Assembly (NCBI GenBank): GCA_036005185.1
Contig: DASYQS010000002.1
Span: 186,001-250,000, forward strand
Length of the DNA: 64,000 bases
Origin: VBAU01 sp036005185
GTDB lineage: Bacteria > Bacteroidota > Bacteroidia > Chitinophagales > Chitinophagaceae
Reading direction: 5' to 3'
Position 1 is the stretch's first letter. Each line of letters starts with the position of its first letter. Position numbers and translations under genes: made by a program. This document shows positions 45,201-53,169 of this stretch, piece after piece. A model generated the notes under the pieces. The model was not told the DNA's origin. It worked only from the letters and a program-made list of their open reading frames with translations, and did no database searches.

Positions 45201-46110
45201 CTTGATCAATTCCCGGGGAGAAGTAGTCGGAACCTTCGGTATATCCAGGGACATCACGAGATTGAAAATGCTTGAGCACGAGCGCCACTTAGCAGAAATA
45301 GACAAGGCCGTGTCACAAGGAAAATTTGAAATTGCTTCCGATGTGATGCATGATATAGGAAATGCTGTGGTAGGATTTGGATCTTACCTTACACGCATCA
45401 GGCGATTACAGGAACAGGATAAACCTGAAAATCTCCGGAATCTTGCGGGCTTTTTTGAAAATAAAGAATTTGAATTAACATCGGTAATTGGTGAGGTAAA
45501 AACCGGTGCAGTGATTAAGATGCTCCACGGAATAGCGGAAACACAAAGAAAAAATCAGGACGAAATAAGCAAGACGATTACTGAGCAACTTAATATTATT
45601 GCCCATATCCAGGAAATACTCAACATCCAAAGGCAATATATAAACGGCCATGAGTCGCAGGAAAGAAAACCGGTCAATTTGCGTAATATCATCAATGATA
45701 GCCTGGCTATGCTTTTTGCTTCGATTGATAAACTGGGGATTGACGTCTCATTGAATATTGCTGTGGAAAAACCAATTATCAGGGGTGATCGCACCAAGCT
45801 CATGCAACTAATGCTCAATATTCTTAAAAATAGCATTGAAGCCATTGATAAAAATGCAGAAGAAAAAAATATCTCTGTCGCCGTATGTGAACACACAGAC
45901 AGTTTAGTCATGCAAGTAAGGGATAGCGGAGTTGGGTTTGATAAAAAAATTGCAGATCAGCTTTTTACCAAAGGGTTCTCAACTAAATCTGCTGCGGGCT
46001 TGGGATTGTATAGTTGCCTTAGCATTGCTAAAAGCCATGAAGCCACCGTGAATGTTATCAGTGAAGGGCCAGGGAAAGGAACTGTTGCTACAACACGATT
46101 TAAAATTTAA
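42292..46110 (+). CDS. two-component regulator propeller sensor kinase, no receiver or HTH
   Basis: A 1272-residue transmembrane kinase. A signal sequence (about 1-22) is followed by 14 Reg_prop repeats (about 30-660), each ending in (L/I)W(I/V)GT or a variant, enough for two seven-bladed propellers. Then come a Y_Y_Y domain (about 735-800), one membrane segment (about 807-827), a coiled coil, and a PAS domain (about 870-990). The kinase core FEIASDVMHDIGNAVVGFGSY carries His1020, followed by HATPase (RDSGVGFDKKIADQLF, AGLGLYSC). Unlike most propeller sensors of Bacteroidota it lacks both a receiver and an AraC HTH. Its ligand is probably a glycan or other extracellular compound. It is the third gene of the operon. 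Confidence 0.9.
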   Translation: MNAIRCLFFVFLQTIMLAALSQKQNIRFEHLGTDQGLSQSNVICILQDSRGFMWFGTRDGLNKYDGYKFTIYKNDPHNPHSISNNFIKSILESKDGTIWIGTIGGGLSRFDRQKSLFTNYKNDPHNPHSISDNFVNSILEDSKGNLWIGTQRGLNLLDRGKNQFVHYIHHAKDNYSISDDYVRIIFEDSEENLWVGTFNGGLNLLDPSRKTFTHFQHDEKNSKTLSHNNVYTIFEDAQHRLWIGTNGGGLDLFSKKNQEFQHYKHDDNKSSSIAANSVYTISEDNNKLWVGTENGGLSILNPSTGIFDNYQNDETDNTSLSNNSIYSIFKDKKGNVWLGTFNGGVNLVSSDAGKFKHYKHNVFKNSLSNNNVLCIYEDSKKKIWIGTDGGGLNLFDPSTEKFTPFVHKKNNVNSICGNYVLSVCEDSKGNIWVGTWGDGISVFDPVTRTFRHFKNGLKDPRSLSSNNVWKIYEDRQKNIWICTYGGGLNLFNPRNNSFIHYQHDEKNAASISSNSTYSILEDSDGKLWISTDGGGLNLFDRKTKTFSHFFHEDRNNSIAGNSVGSIYEDRNKNLWMGTMVGLSFLDRKTNRFTNYTTADGLPNDVIFGILEDNAGNFWISTNKGISKLDPLTKRFKNFSPADGLQANEFKQQAYCKAFDGTMYFGGTNGFNQFLPDAIKIKSFEPPLVITGFQIFGNDVPISNDTLASPLKKDISETKQVTIPHGSSVISFEFASLNYGAPEKRQYEYMLEGFDAQWNNIGTHRMATYTNLDAGKYTFKVKTLNNQEDWSRTTEIKLTITPPFWKTWWFRTLGILFILGCLITFYRLRLKTITKQKEQLEILVKERTAELVYQKEVLKKNVQELAALKESLEEEKYFLDSLMDHMPDSIYFKDRESKLTRVSKYMAERFGNTVDDLIGKSDFDFQDEIHAREAYNDEQEIQKTRKPKIDYVEKEVREDGTELWVSTTKMPLINSRGEVVGTFGISRDITRLKMLEHERHLAEIDKAVSQGKFEIASDVMHDIGNAVVGFGSYLTRIRRLQEQDKPENLRNLAGFFENKEFELTSVIGEVKTGAVIKMLHGIAETQRKNQDEISKTITEQLNIIAHIQEILNIQRQYINGHESQERKPVNLRNIINDSLAMLFASIDKLGIDVSLNIAVEKPIIRGDRTKLMQLMLNILKNSIEAIDKNAEEKNISVAVCEHTDSLVMQVRDSGVGFDKKIADQLFTKGFSTKSAAGLGLYSCLSIAKSHEATVNVISEGPGKGTVATTRFKI

Positions 46111-46332
46111 AGCAGAGTATTGCAATACTGATAAACTCTTATGTTGAGTTAGAATAAACTTACAGATATTAAAAATCTATTTAACAGATCATTTTATAAA
46201 TAAACACGATCAATTATTTTTCATCCTTGTAAAGATTTTAAAGAATTTTTACAAGATACACACCCTGCCTGCGACCTAAAACTTTGCGGTAACAAAGCCG
46301 CCAATAAAATTCGTCCTATAAAAAACGAACCC

Positions 46333-47019
46333 ATGTTTAATCCACCCTTCACCCCAAATGCTGCACTGTTTCTTTCTGTTGCAATTTGTGGTGTCTATAA
46401 TTCAGTAACTGCCCAGTCAAAAATCGGCATTGAAAACTATACTTACTACGGCGACGGGGCGAATGTTTCACAAATGCCAATTATATCCTATGAAAATAAA
46501 AACCATTTGTATGCCCAAGCAAGATATAATTATGAAGATATGCAAACCGTGTCTTTATATCTCGGTCGTTCATTTTTTAAACAAGGGGATTTTTCATACA
46601 ATCTTATCCCATTGGCGGGTGCAGTTACAGGCAGATTCAATGGTGGTTCATTGGGATTGACTACAGAATTCGGATACAAGAATTTTTTTGCCAGCTCACA
46701 ATCACAATACAGCTTTTCTTATAAAAATAAATACAGCAATTTCTTTTATACCTGGGCGGAGGCGGGTTTCCAGCCGCTAAAATGGTTATTTGGAGGAATT
46801 AGTGTACAGCAGACCCAGGTTTACAACACAACCAATCAATTTGAATCGGGATTGTTGATAGGGTTTTCATTTAAAAAATGGTCATTGCCTTTGTATGCCT
46901 TTAACCCAGGAAGTAGTAAGCAATATTTTATTCTTGGAATAAATATGGAATGGCAGCGTGTAAAAACTCAAAAACCCAAAAACAGTTTAGCAGCAACAGA
47001 CAAATTCAATCATCTTTAA
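46333..47019 (+). CDS. outer membrane beta-barrel protein, function unknown
   Basis: A 228-residue protein. A signal sequence (about 1-27, ending NSVTAQ) is followed by alternating hydrophobic/polar strands with abundant aromatic ends (ENKNHLYAQARYNYEDMQTVSLYLG; NLIPLAGAVTGRFNGGSLGLTTEFGY; WLFGGISVQQTQ), typical of an 8- to 10-stranded outer membrane barrel. No family is recognised. It lies 222 bases after the kinase operon and 21 bases before the S74-domain gene, so it begins a three-gene surface-protein operon. Confidence 0.75.
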   Translation: MFNPPFTPNAALFLSVAICGVYNSVTAQSKIGIENYTYYGDGANVSQMPIISYENKNHLYAQARYNYEDMQTVSLYLGRSFFKQGDFSYNLIPLAGAVTGRFNGGSLGLTTEFGYKNFFASSQSQYSFSYKNKYSNFFYTWAEAGFQPLKWLFGGISVQQTQVYNTTNQFESGLLIGFSFKKWSLPLYAFNPGSSKQYFILGINMEWQRVKTQKPKNSLAATDKFNHL

Positions 47020-47040
47020 AAACTTTTAAAATTCAATTCT

Positions 47041-48393
47041 ATGAAATTTAGCTTTTTGCTATCATCATTAATTTTGATCATTTCAGCGAGCGCACAAGTA
47101 GGTGTTGGCACTACTACACCAAACTCCACATTGGATGTTCAAGGCTCCTTTGCCGGCAAAGTGACTATTTCCGGCACTGCCTCTAACACCCTTGGAAGCG
47201 GTGATTATAATTTTCTTTATACAGGTGCCAGTGCAGCAACGGTAACTCTGCCCGATGCAACGGCTATCACCGGGAGAGTCTATACCATAAAGAATGCGAA
47301 TAGCTCTGCGCTTACCGTTAATACGACATCTTCTCAAACCATTGATGGCGCTACAACTTATACATTGGGTAGCCAATATCAAACGGTCACTGTCATTAGC
47401 AACGGCAGCAATTGGAATATTATAGGTTACGGGATACCCAGTGGAAATTATTGGGCCTTAGGCGGAAATGCGGTGGGAGCAGCTACCACCCTCGGCACAA
47501 CCTCCAATTATGCCCTTCCCTTCATAACAAATAATACAGAAAGAATGCGCATTAGCTCAACGGGCAATGTGGGCATAGGCACTTCGAGTTTCAATTCCAA
47601 TAATCCCGAGAGATTATTCGTAGATGCCGGCACACCCGCGGTTAGTACGGATTTTCAGAATGTCATCTTTGCAAAAGGAAATACCAACAGCTATGCGCAA
47701 TTCAATATTCAAAACACAAGCAATGGTGGAAATGCCAGCACTGATATTGTGGCTACCGCCAACAATGGAACCGAGACCACAAACTATGTTGACCTGGGTA
47801 TTAATTCTGGTAATTATAACAATGGCTCATCAAGCTTATTAAATGGCGCAAACAATGCTTACTTGTATAGTAGAGGTGAAGACTTCGTGATTGGTAATGC
47901 CAGCAGTTCAAAATCAATTATTTTTTTTACAGGAGGAGACGATGCATCAAATGAAAAGCTAAGACTTAACAGCAACGGAGTAGCTTTCGTGAGTGGGGTA
48001 AATAGTGATATTCTTCCATCGAGCACGGCAACCTACAATCTCGGATCAAGTACAAAGCGGTGGAATACGGTCTATTCCAATAACTCATTAAATACTTCTG
48101 ATGCGCGTTTAAAAACAAATATCAGTGATCTCAATTATGGTTTAGCCGCAATACTTAAAATGCGGTCTGTAAAATATAATTGGAAAGAAGGCGATGATAA
48201 GGAAACCAAGATCGGATTTTTAGCACAGGAATTAAGACAAGTAGTTCCTGAAGTTGTTGTGGGCAACGAGCAAAAAGAAAATTTAGCTGTGAATTATATC
48301 GAAATAATTCCTATGCTGGTTAAAGCCATTCAGGAACAGCAGCAGCAGATAGAGCAATTAAAAATGAAGATAATTGCATTGGAGAATAAATAA
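47041..48393 (+). CDS. tail fibre-type protein with C-terminal S74 intramolecular chaperone
   Basis: A 450-residue secreted protein (signal peptide about 1-19, ending ISASAQ). The body is Ser/Thr/Asn/Gly-rich with repeats such as NTERMRISSTGNVGIGT, as in bacterial surface fibres and bacteriophage tail fibres. The C-terminal S74 domain (about 350-450) begins TSDARLKTNISDLNYGLAAIL and contains KIGFLAQELRQVVPEVV; in family members this domain folds trimers and may cleave itself at the Ser in the S-D-x-R-x-K site. A terminal coiled coil (QEQQQQIEQLKMKIIALE) fits trimerisation. Such proteins in Bacteroidota are chromosomal surface proteins, not evidence of phage. Confidence 0.88.
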   Translation: MKFSFLLSSLILIISASAQVGVGTTTPNSTLDVQGSFAGKVTISGTASNTLGSGDYNFLYTGASAATVTLPDATAITGRVYTIKNANSSALTVNTTSSQTIDGATTYTLGSQYQTVTVISNGSNWNIIGYGIPSGNYWALGGNAVGAATTLGTTSNYALPFITNNTERMRISSTGNVGIGTSSFNSNNPERLFVDAGTPAVSTDFQNVIFAKGNTNSYAQFNIQNTSNGGNASTDIVATANNGTETTNYVDLGINSGNYNNGSSSLLNGANNAYLYSRGEDFVIGNASSSKSIIFFTGGDDASNEKLRLNSNGVAFVSGVNSDILPSSTATYNLGSSTKRWNTVYSNNSLNTSDARLKTNISDLNYGLAAILKMRSVKYNWKEGDDKETKIGFLAQELRQVVPEVVVGNEQKENLAVNYIEIIPMLVKAIQEQQQQIEQLKMKIIALENK

Positions 48394-48414
48394 TTATATT
48401 CTAAATTTTTGTTT

Positions 48415-49839
48415 ATGAAAAACCAGATCTTTATTATTGGATTATTGTCTTTTTGTCAAATCGCAATAGCTCAAACTTCGTTGACCAATACAGGCACTTT
48501 GTATATCAAAACATCTTCGGATGTTTTGCATATCACAGGCGATTTTACCAATAGCTCTTCTGCTTCGCTAACAAATAATGGCCAATTGTATGTAAAAGGA
48601 AATCTTATCAATCACCAGTCATCAATAAGTGTCGGAACCAGCGGTATCTTATACTTAAATGGCAGCAACACACAAACCGTAAATGGGAGTGCCCAGTTTA
48701 AAACCTATGATCTCGAAACGAATAATTCATCGGGCATTATTTTTAATAATGATTTGAGTGTTTCTAACGCTCATACATTTACGGCTGGAGTCATTACAGC
48801 TTCTTCCAATTATCTGATTTACGAGGCCGGTTCATCTTATTCAGGTGCAGGTGATAACAAACATGTGAATGGCTGGGTCAAAAAGATTGGTAGCACTGAT
48901 TTTATATTTCCTGTTGGTGACGGAACCGTAGAAAGAACGATTGCATTGAATACCATTTCTGCAAGCAGTGAGTTTGACGTAAAGTATATGCATTCCACGC
49001 CGCCAAATAATACAAATGTGATAGCTCCATTATTGTATCTTGACCAGAATGAATATTGGAATCTCAATAAGGTTTCCGGAGGAACAGCCAAAGTAACAAT
49101 GAACTGGGACAACAGTAAAGTCCCCTTTCCTAACTGGAATCTGAGTGATGTCCGCGTAGCAAGCTATGATGGCAGCAGTTGGAGCAGTGCAGGAGCTAAT
49201 AATGTGAGCGGAAGCTCAACCACTACCGGTACTATTACCTCCAATGTCGTTTCATCGTTCAGCAAGTTTGGGTTTGGAGCCGAAGCATTTCCTTTGCCTT
49301 TGACGCTAACAAGTTTTGCCGCGAAATATATGAGCAGCTACACTGCATTGAATTGGATTACGGTAAATGAAGAAAATGTAAATCATTTTACTGTCGAGCG
49401 CAGTGATGACGGTGTATATTTTTATTCCATTGTTCAATTGCCAGCACGAAATAGCGGTATCCGGGAAATCTATACAACCACGGACAACATACCCATAAAT
49501 CATATTGCTTATTACAGGTTACGCATCGTGGATATAGATGGAAAGGAGAAATTATCCAAGACCGTATTCATTTCAAACGACGATGAAAAAAGGAACCTGA
49601 CCTTATTAACTAATCCCGTACATCATAACATAGCATTGATACCATCCAATGACCTTAATGGTATGTTTAATTATTTTATCAACGGCATCAATGGCCAATT
49701 GATACAACAAGGAAAATTGCAAATAGAAAGCGGAGGGAAAATTGAATTGCCATTAATTCAAAATCTGAAGAGTGGAATCTATACTTTAGAAGTAAAAAAC
49801 AATTTGGAGGCATTTCATTTAACATTCATTGTGCAATAA
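48415..49839 (+). CDS. T9SS-exported surface protein
   Basis: A 474-residue protein. A signal peptide (about 1-20, ending CQIAIAQ) is followed by a Ser/Thr-rich beta-helix-like N-terminal part (about 22-130, TGTLYIKTSSDVLHI), a second beta-domain, and the type A C-terminal sorting domain (about 395-474, LTLLTNPVHHNIALIPSND, then LKSGIYTLEVKNN). That domain directs export through the type IX secretion system. I chose the ATG at 48415; the TTG at 48409 is less likely. It is 21 bases after the S74 gene, so both may form one exported surface structure; this is inferred. Confidence 0.87.
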   Translation: MKNQIFIIGLLSFCQIAIAQTSLTNTGTLYIKTSSDVLHITGDFTNSSSASLTNNGQLYVKGNLINHQSSISVGTSGILYLNGSNTQTVNGSAQFKTYDLETNNSSGIIFNNDLSVSNAHTFTAGVITASSNYLIYEAGSSYSGAGDNKHVNGWVKKIGSTDFIFPVGDGTVERTIALNTISASSEFDVKYMHSTPPNNTNVIAPLLYLDQNEYWNLNKVSGGTAKVTMNWDNSKVPFPNWNLSDVRVASYDGSSWSSAGANNVSGSSTTTGTITSNVVSSFSKFGFGAEAFPLPLTLTSFAAKYMSSYTALNWITVNEENVNHFTVERSDDGVYFYSIVQLPARNSGIREIYTTTDNIPINHIAYYRLRIVDIDGKEKLSKTVFISNDDEKRNLTLLTNPVHHNIALIPSNDLNGMFNYFINGINGQLIQQGKLQIESGGKIELPLIQNLKSGIYTLEVKNNLEAFHLTFIVQ

Positions 49840-49930
49840 GACATCAATTTGTCATGTTACAGTTTTGGATTCGATCGGGTGAAAAATAGAAAAGAGCCTT
49901 TGCTTACTGTTATACTGTAAGTATTGTCAA

Positions 49931-50104
49931 TTATTTTTCTCTCCCACATTCTTTCCAAGAAAGCGATCTTTCATTTTTTTCTTTTAGCAGAGCAGTATAA
50001 AGTTTTTTATTTTCTTCTAATGCCTCCAACCATTTATCAATAGGATTAAATGTACAATGGTAATGGAATGATGCGCCTTCCTCACCTGTTTTTCTGCGTA
50101 GGCT
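49931..50104 (-). pseudogene. C-terminal remnant, probably of an XRE-type regulator
   Basis: A start-less 57-codon minus-strand frame reads RKTGEEGASFHYHCTFNPID and then KWLEALEENKKLYTALLKEK before its TAA. A stop at 50105-50107 closes the frame upstream. NPIDKWLEALEENKKLY resembles the C-terminal coiled coil of small HTH regulators in Bacteroidota. The DNA-binding part is missing. It is about 220 bases from the second tRNA-Lys fragment, a common place for decayed integrative-element genes. The family assignment is from memory of the motif and is uncertain. The rest of 49840-50387 shows no gene. Confidence 0.45.
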
Positions 50105-50325
50105 TTATAGAAAACAAGCTAGCAAAAAAATCACCTGTGGATGAAAGTTTTTTTTCATTAACCCATATAGAAAAGAATTATGAATTAATTTTTTAAATTT
50201 GAACCGTGGACTCCAAAATGAAGTAAACCGGCGTGAAGTGAAACTGTTTCGCTATTGTTTCACCAGGTCACAGAGTGCGAGTTAGAATCGATTGATTTTC
50301 GGGACTTGAGGAAGAAACGTCTGAA

Positions 50326-50340
50326 CCCCTGCGGGGTCAC
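50326..50340 (+). repeat. candidate attachment site copy (tRNA-Lys 3'-end fragment)
   Basis: An exact 15-base match, same orientation, to 18260-18274 (tRNA-Lys 3' end plus one base). The bases just before also resemble the tRNA T-arm (19 of 22 over the longer alignment). No cloverleaf surrounds it, so it is not a second tRNA gene. It marks the far edge of the putative 32-kb island. Confidence 0.5.
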
Positions 50341-50387
50341 ACGAATGATGTAACAGAAAGATGCAGGCGATTCGTTAGTAATACTAA

Positions 50388-51614
50388 CTATTGATAAAAA
50401 GCGCCCTCAGTCACGTCGGATTTGGTCGATGTATTTGTTAGTCCTTTTTCATAATGCTCCATTACCAAAACTGCAGCTCCTATCAATTCAGCATGATAAC
50501 CAAAAGCAGATATTTTAATTTCTGTGTTTTCACAGAGCCGTGGAATACAATGTTCGTTTAAGGCCTGTTGTATAGGCGCCAGCCATATTTTTCCGGCGGA
50601 TGATCCTCGACCACCTAACACTATTATTTCAGGATTTAAAATATGGATCAAAATGGCCACTCCCCTTCCTATGTTATATCCTGCCTCAGATAATAATTCT
50701 ACGGCGAGCTTATCGCCCTTACCAGCCGCATCTATAATCGCTTCACAAGCCTGTTCAACTTGGTCATTCAGTAATCCGTTTAATAAAGATGCCTTTCCTT
50801 CCCTCAATTCCTTTTGCGCTTTTTCTATCACCACTAGTAGAGAAGATTCTGTTTCAAGACAGCCGCTTTTACCACAACTGCATAATTTATTATTTAGAAA
50901 AAGAGGAATATGACTAAACTCTCCGGCAAAACCGTTGTGTCCTCTAAAAAGTTCACCATTCACTATAATACCCAACCCAACTCCCCAACTGGCATTTACA
51001 ACCATCGCATTTTTTTTATTATGCGCAGATCCAAATCTTAATTCAGCAAGTGCAATGAGACTAGAGTCATTATCAATAAAAACAGGGAGGTTTACTTTAT
51101 CTGAAATATATTGATTGATGCCTGCACCATTCGCCTGCAAAAATGTATAATTAATTCCTTTGATGGCATCAACAAATCCAGGCATTCCTATGCCAATACC
51201 TATAATCTTGCTTTTTTCGATGCTCAGGTTATTTATAAAACCTTCTATTTTTTCAGCCAGTTGGGATAGAGCATTTGGATTATTGGCTAATGGCAGGTCA
51301 AACTTTGCAACATCGGTTACATACTTATTATGTAAATCCATTAAAACAATTTTGGTGATCAGTTGGTCCATGGCAACAGCCACCACATACATAACATCAG
51401 GTTTAAGCGAATACATGATGGGCTTACGACCGCCGGTGGAAGCTGCATATCCCCTTTCAACTACCCATCCTTCTTGAATTAAAACATTTAGCATCTTGGT
51501 AGTCAACGGCAAACTTTTACCAACCCTATCACTTAGGTCCGAGCATGAAAGCAACCCACCAAAATAAAGTTCTTTTATAATTCTGTTTTTATAAGACGAG
51601 ATTTTTTGTTCCAT
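50388..51614 (-). CDS. ROK-family transcriptional regulator (NagC/XylR-like)
   Basis: A 408-residue sugar-responsive repressor. The N-terminal winged HTH (about 10-65) has GLLSCSDLSDRVGKSLPLTTKMLNVLIQEGWVVERG, then the STGGRKP linker. The ROK sugar-binding domain follows (about 75-390), with IGIGIGMPGFVD, FIDNDSSLIALAE, NASWGVGLGIIVNGELFRG and the zinc site LCSCGKSGCLETE. It is the last gene of the PUL and is separated from the GH29 gene by 97 bases. An imperfect AT-rich palindrome at 51651-51674, just before the gene, overlaps a degenerate -7 box, and a similar one lies upstream of susC; it may therefore regulate itself and the PUL. The ligand is unknown. Confidence 0.93.
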   Translation of the reverse strand: MEQKISSYKNRIIKELYFGGLLSCSDLSDRVGKSLPLTTKMLNVLIQEGWVVERGYAASTGGRKPIMYSLKPDVMYVVAVAMDQLITKIVLMDLHNKYVTDVAKFDLPLANNPNALSQLAEKIEGFINNLSIEKSKIIGIGIGMPGFVDAIKGINYTFLQANGAGINQYISDKVNLPVFIDNDSSLIALAELRFGSAHNKKNAMVVNASWGVGLGIIVNGELFRGHNGFAGEFSHIPLFLNNKLCSCGKSGCLETESSLLVVIEKAQKELREGKASLLNGLLNDQVEQACEAIIDAAGKGDKLAVELLSEAGYNIGRGVAILIHILNPEIIVLGGRGSSAGKIWLAPIQQALNEHCIPRLCENTEIKISAFGYHAELIGAAVLVMEHYEKGLTNTSTKSDVTEGAFYQ

Positions 51615-51650
51615 TAAAAAGGTATTTTAAAATATTCGACTAATGTAGCA

Positions 51651-51674
51651 AACCTTATTAATTTTTAAAAAGTT
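51651..51674. promoter_or_regulatory. candidate ROK operator upstream of ROK gene
   Basis: A 24-base imperfect palindrome beginning AACCTTATTAA and ending TTAAAAAGTT. Seventeen bases (TTATTAATTTTTAAAAA) are identical to a 26-base palindrome at 61414-61439. It lies 36 bases upstream of the ROK start and overlaps a degenerate -7 box (AAGGTTTG on the minus strand). Known ROK repressors bind AT-rich palindromes of this general type. Confidence 0.4.
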
Positions 51675-51711
51675 CCCTTTAGCCTTCTTCGGTCAGTAAA
51701 CTAAATGCTTA

Positions 51712-53166
51712 TCAATCAGCAGCTATGAACGAAAAAGCTAAAGCAGGATAAGCATTCGTTGTTTTTAATAATGATGAAGGAAGAAATAATTTAATTACAC
51801 TTCCGTCATTTGTCCATTTAATAGTTTCACCTGTTTCCAACAATTTTATTTTTGATCCTTTCATTGGAAGATTATTTTTCCACGCCATTAATTCGGGCAA
51901 TGGCTGATTTTCCTGTAAGCAAACTAACGCATACTTCGTGGACCCTGTCTTACTTTGTGTAAAGAATATGTTGCCCTCCTGATAAATTTTTGTAGGCCTG
52001 GTATTATAAATAGCAGCTCCATTTTTATTCATCCATTTTCCAATATCTCCAAGGCGTTGAACTACTTCTTTATCCAAGGTTCCATCCGGCCTTGGACCAA
52101 TTCCTAATAGAAGGCTTCCACCTTTAGCCGTTATTTCAATTAGGGAATGGATCACCTGTCTTGCTGATTTAAATTTATCATTAGCAACGTAGCCCCATGC
52201 ATTACCAAGCGTCATACAACTTTCCCATGGATAGTCCAATTGTTGTGTTGGAATTCTTTGCTCAGGTGTTTGATAATTTTCATAAGGTCCATGCACAGTG
52301 CGGTCGACAATCAACAATCCCGACTGTGCCTTACGTGCCATCGCTGCTATTGCTGGCATATCAATATCCTGGCTCCATTGAGGAATCGGTGCGCCCCATG
52401 AAATCACCTCGTCATTAACTGTTTCACGAGGTCTCACCCAGCCACCATCGAGCCACAAAATATCTATTGAGCCGTAATTATTCATCAATTCGCTGATCTG
52501 CTTAAATGTATATTCCTTGAACTTATTCCATCGCCATGGATATTTGGGAATGTCATAATTATTGTTGCGATCAGGAGTGGCATACTTAGGCCACCAATAA
52601 TATTCGCAATGCCAATCAGGTTTGGAAAAATAAGCACCGATCATAAAACCATTTTTACGAAAGGCATCAAATACGTATTTGGCAACATTGGCTTTTGGAT
52701 TATTTTTAAAAGGTCCATCCGATATTTTGAAATTTGTTTGTTTTGTATCAAACATGCAAAATCCATCATGATGCTTGGTGGTAAAGACAAGATATCGCAT
52801 ACCTGCATCCTTAGCTGCCCTTGCCCATTGCTCGGGATCAAAATTCACAGGATTAAAATCATTTTTTAACCCCCAATACCATTTTTTAAAATCATTGTAC
52901 GACTTAGTGCTGTCACGTTCAATCCAATCTTCTGAACAAATGGCCCATGACTCTACGATACCTGGCACAGCATAAATACCCCAGTGAATGATCATTCCAA
53001 ATTTCAAATCTTGCCATTGATCCAATTTTTGTTTAACAAGCTCGTTTGTCGGCCATTCATATTTTTGCGACGGTTGCTGAGCGTTTTGTTGCGCTAAACT
53101 AATTGCTCGCACGAATGTTAGCGTCAAAAGCAAAATAAGTCTGTAGAGTAATTTCAAAACGCTCAT
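51712..53166 (-). CDS. GH29 alpha-L-fucosidase, secreted
   Basis: A 484-residue glycoside hydrolase. A signal peptide (about 1-25, ending AISLAQ) precedes the GH29 barrel: KFGMIIHWGIYAVPG, DAGMRYLVFTTKHHDGFCMFDTK, IDILWLDGGW with the predicted nucleophile Asp240, and SLLLGIGPRPDG. The acid/base varies in this family and I cannot assign it. It releases fucose from glycan ends, probably in the periplasm. It begins three bases after the hydrolase gene stop, so the two are co-transcribed within the PUL. Confidence 0.94.
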   Translation of the reverse strand: MSVLKLLYRLILLLTLTFVRAISLAQQNAQQPSQKYEWPTNELVKQKLDQWQDLKFGMIIHWGIYAVPGIVESWAICSEDWIERDSTKSYNDFKKWYWGLKNDFNPVNFDPEQWARAAKDAGMRYLVFTTKHHDGFCMFDTKQTNFKISDGPFKNNPKANVAKYVFDAFRKNGFMIGAYFSKPDWHCEYYWWPKYATPDRNNNYDIPKYPWRWNKFKEYTFKQISELMNNYGSIDILWLDGGWVRPRETVNDEVISWGAPIPQWSQDIDMPAIAAMARKAQSGLLIVDRTVHGPYENYQTPEQRIPTQQLDYPWESCMTLGNAWGYVANDKFKSARQVIHSLIEITAKGGSLLLGIGPRPDGTLDKEVVQRLGDIGKWMNKNGAAIYNTRPTKIYQEGNIFFTQSKTGSTKYALVCLQENQPLPELMAWKNNLPMKGSKIKLLETGETIKWTNDGSVIKLFLPSSLLKTTNAYPALAFSFIAAD

Positions 53167-53169
53167 GCA

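Noticed and set aside
42292..46110. Propeller sensor as a classic hybrid two-component system with AraC output
   Set aside because: The protein ends at the HATPase; there is no receiver and no HTH.
46116..46129. Palindrome AGTATTGCAATACT just after the propeller kinase as terminator
   Set aside because: It has no T-tract and a very short stem, so I do not call it a terminator.
47041..48393. S74 tail-fibre domain as evidence of a prophage
   Set aside because: No other phage genes are near, and S74 domains are common in Bacteroidota surface proteins with a signal peptide, as here.
50260..50345. A second tRNA gene at the 15-base repeat
   Set aside because: No D-arm, anticodon arm or 5' acceptor strand can be formed; only the 3' end is present.
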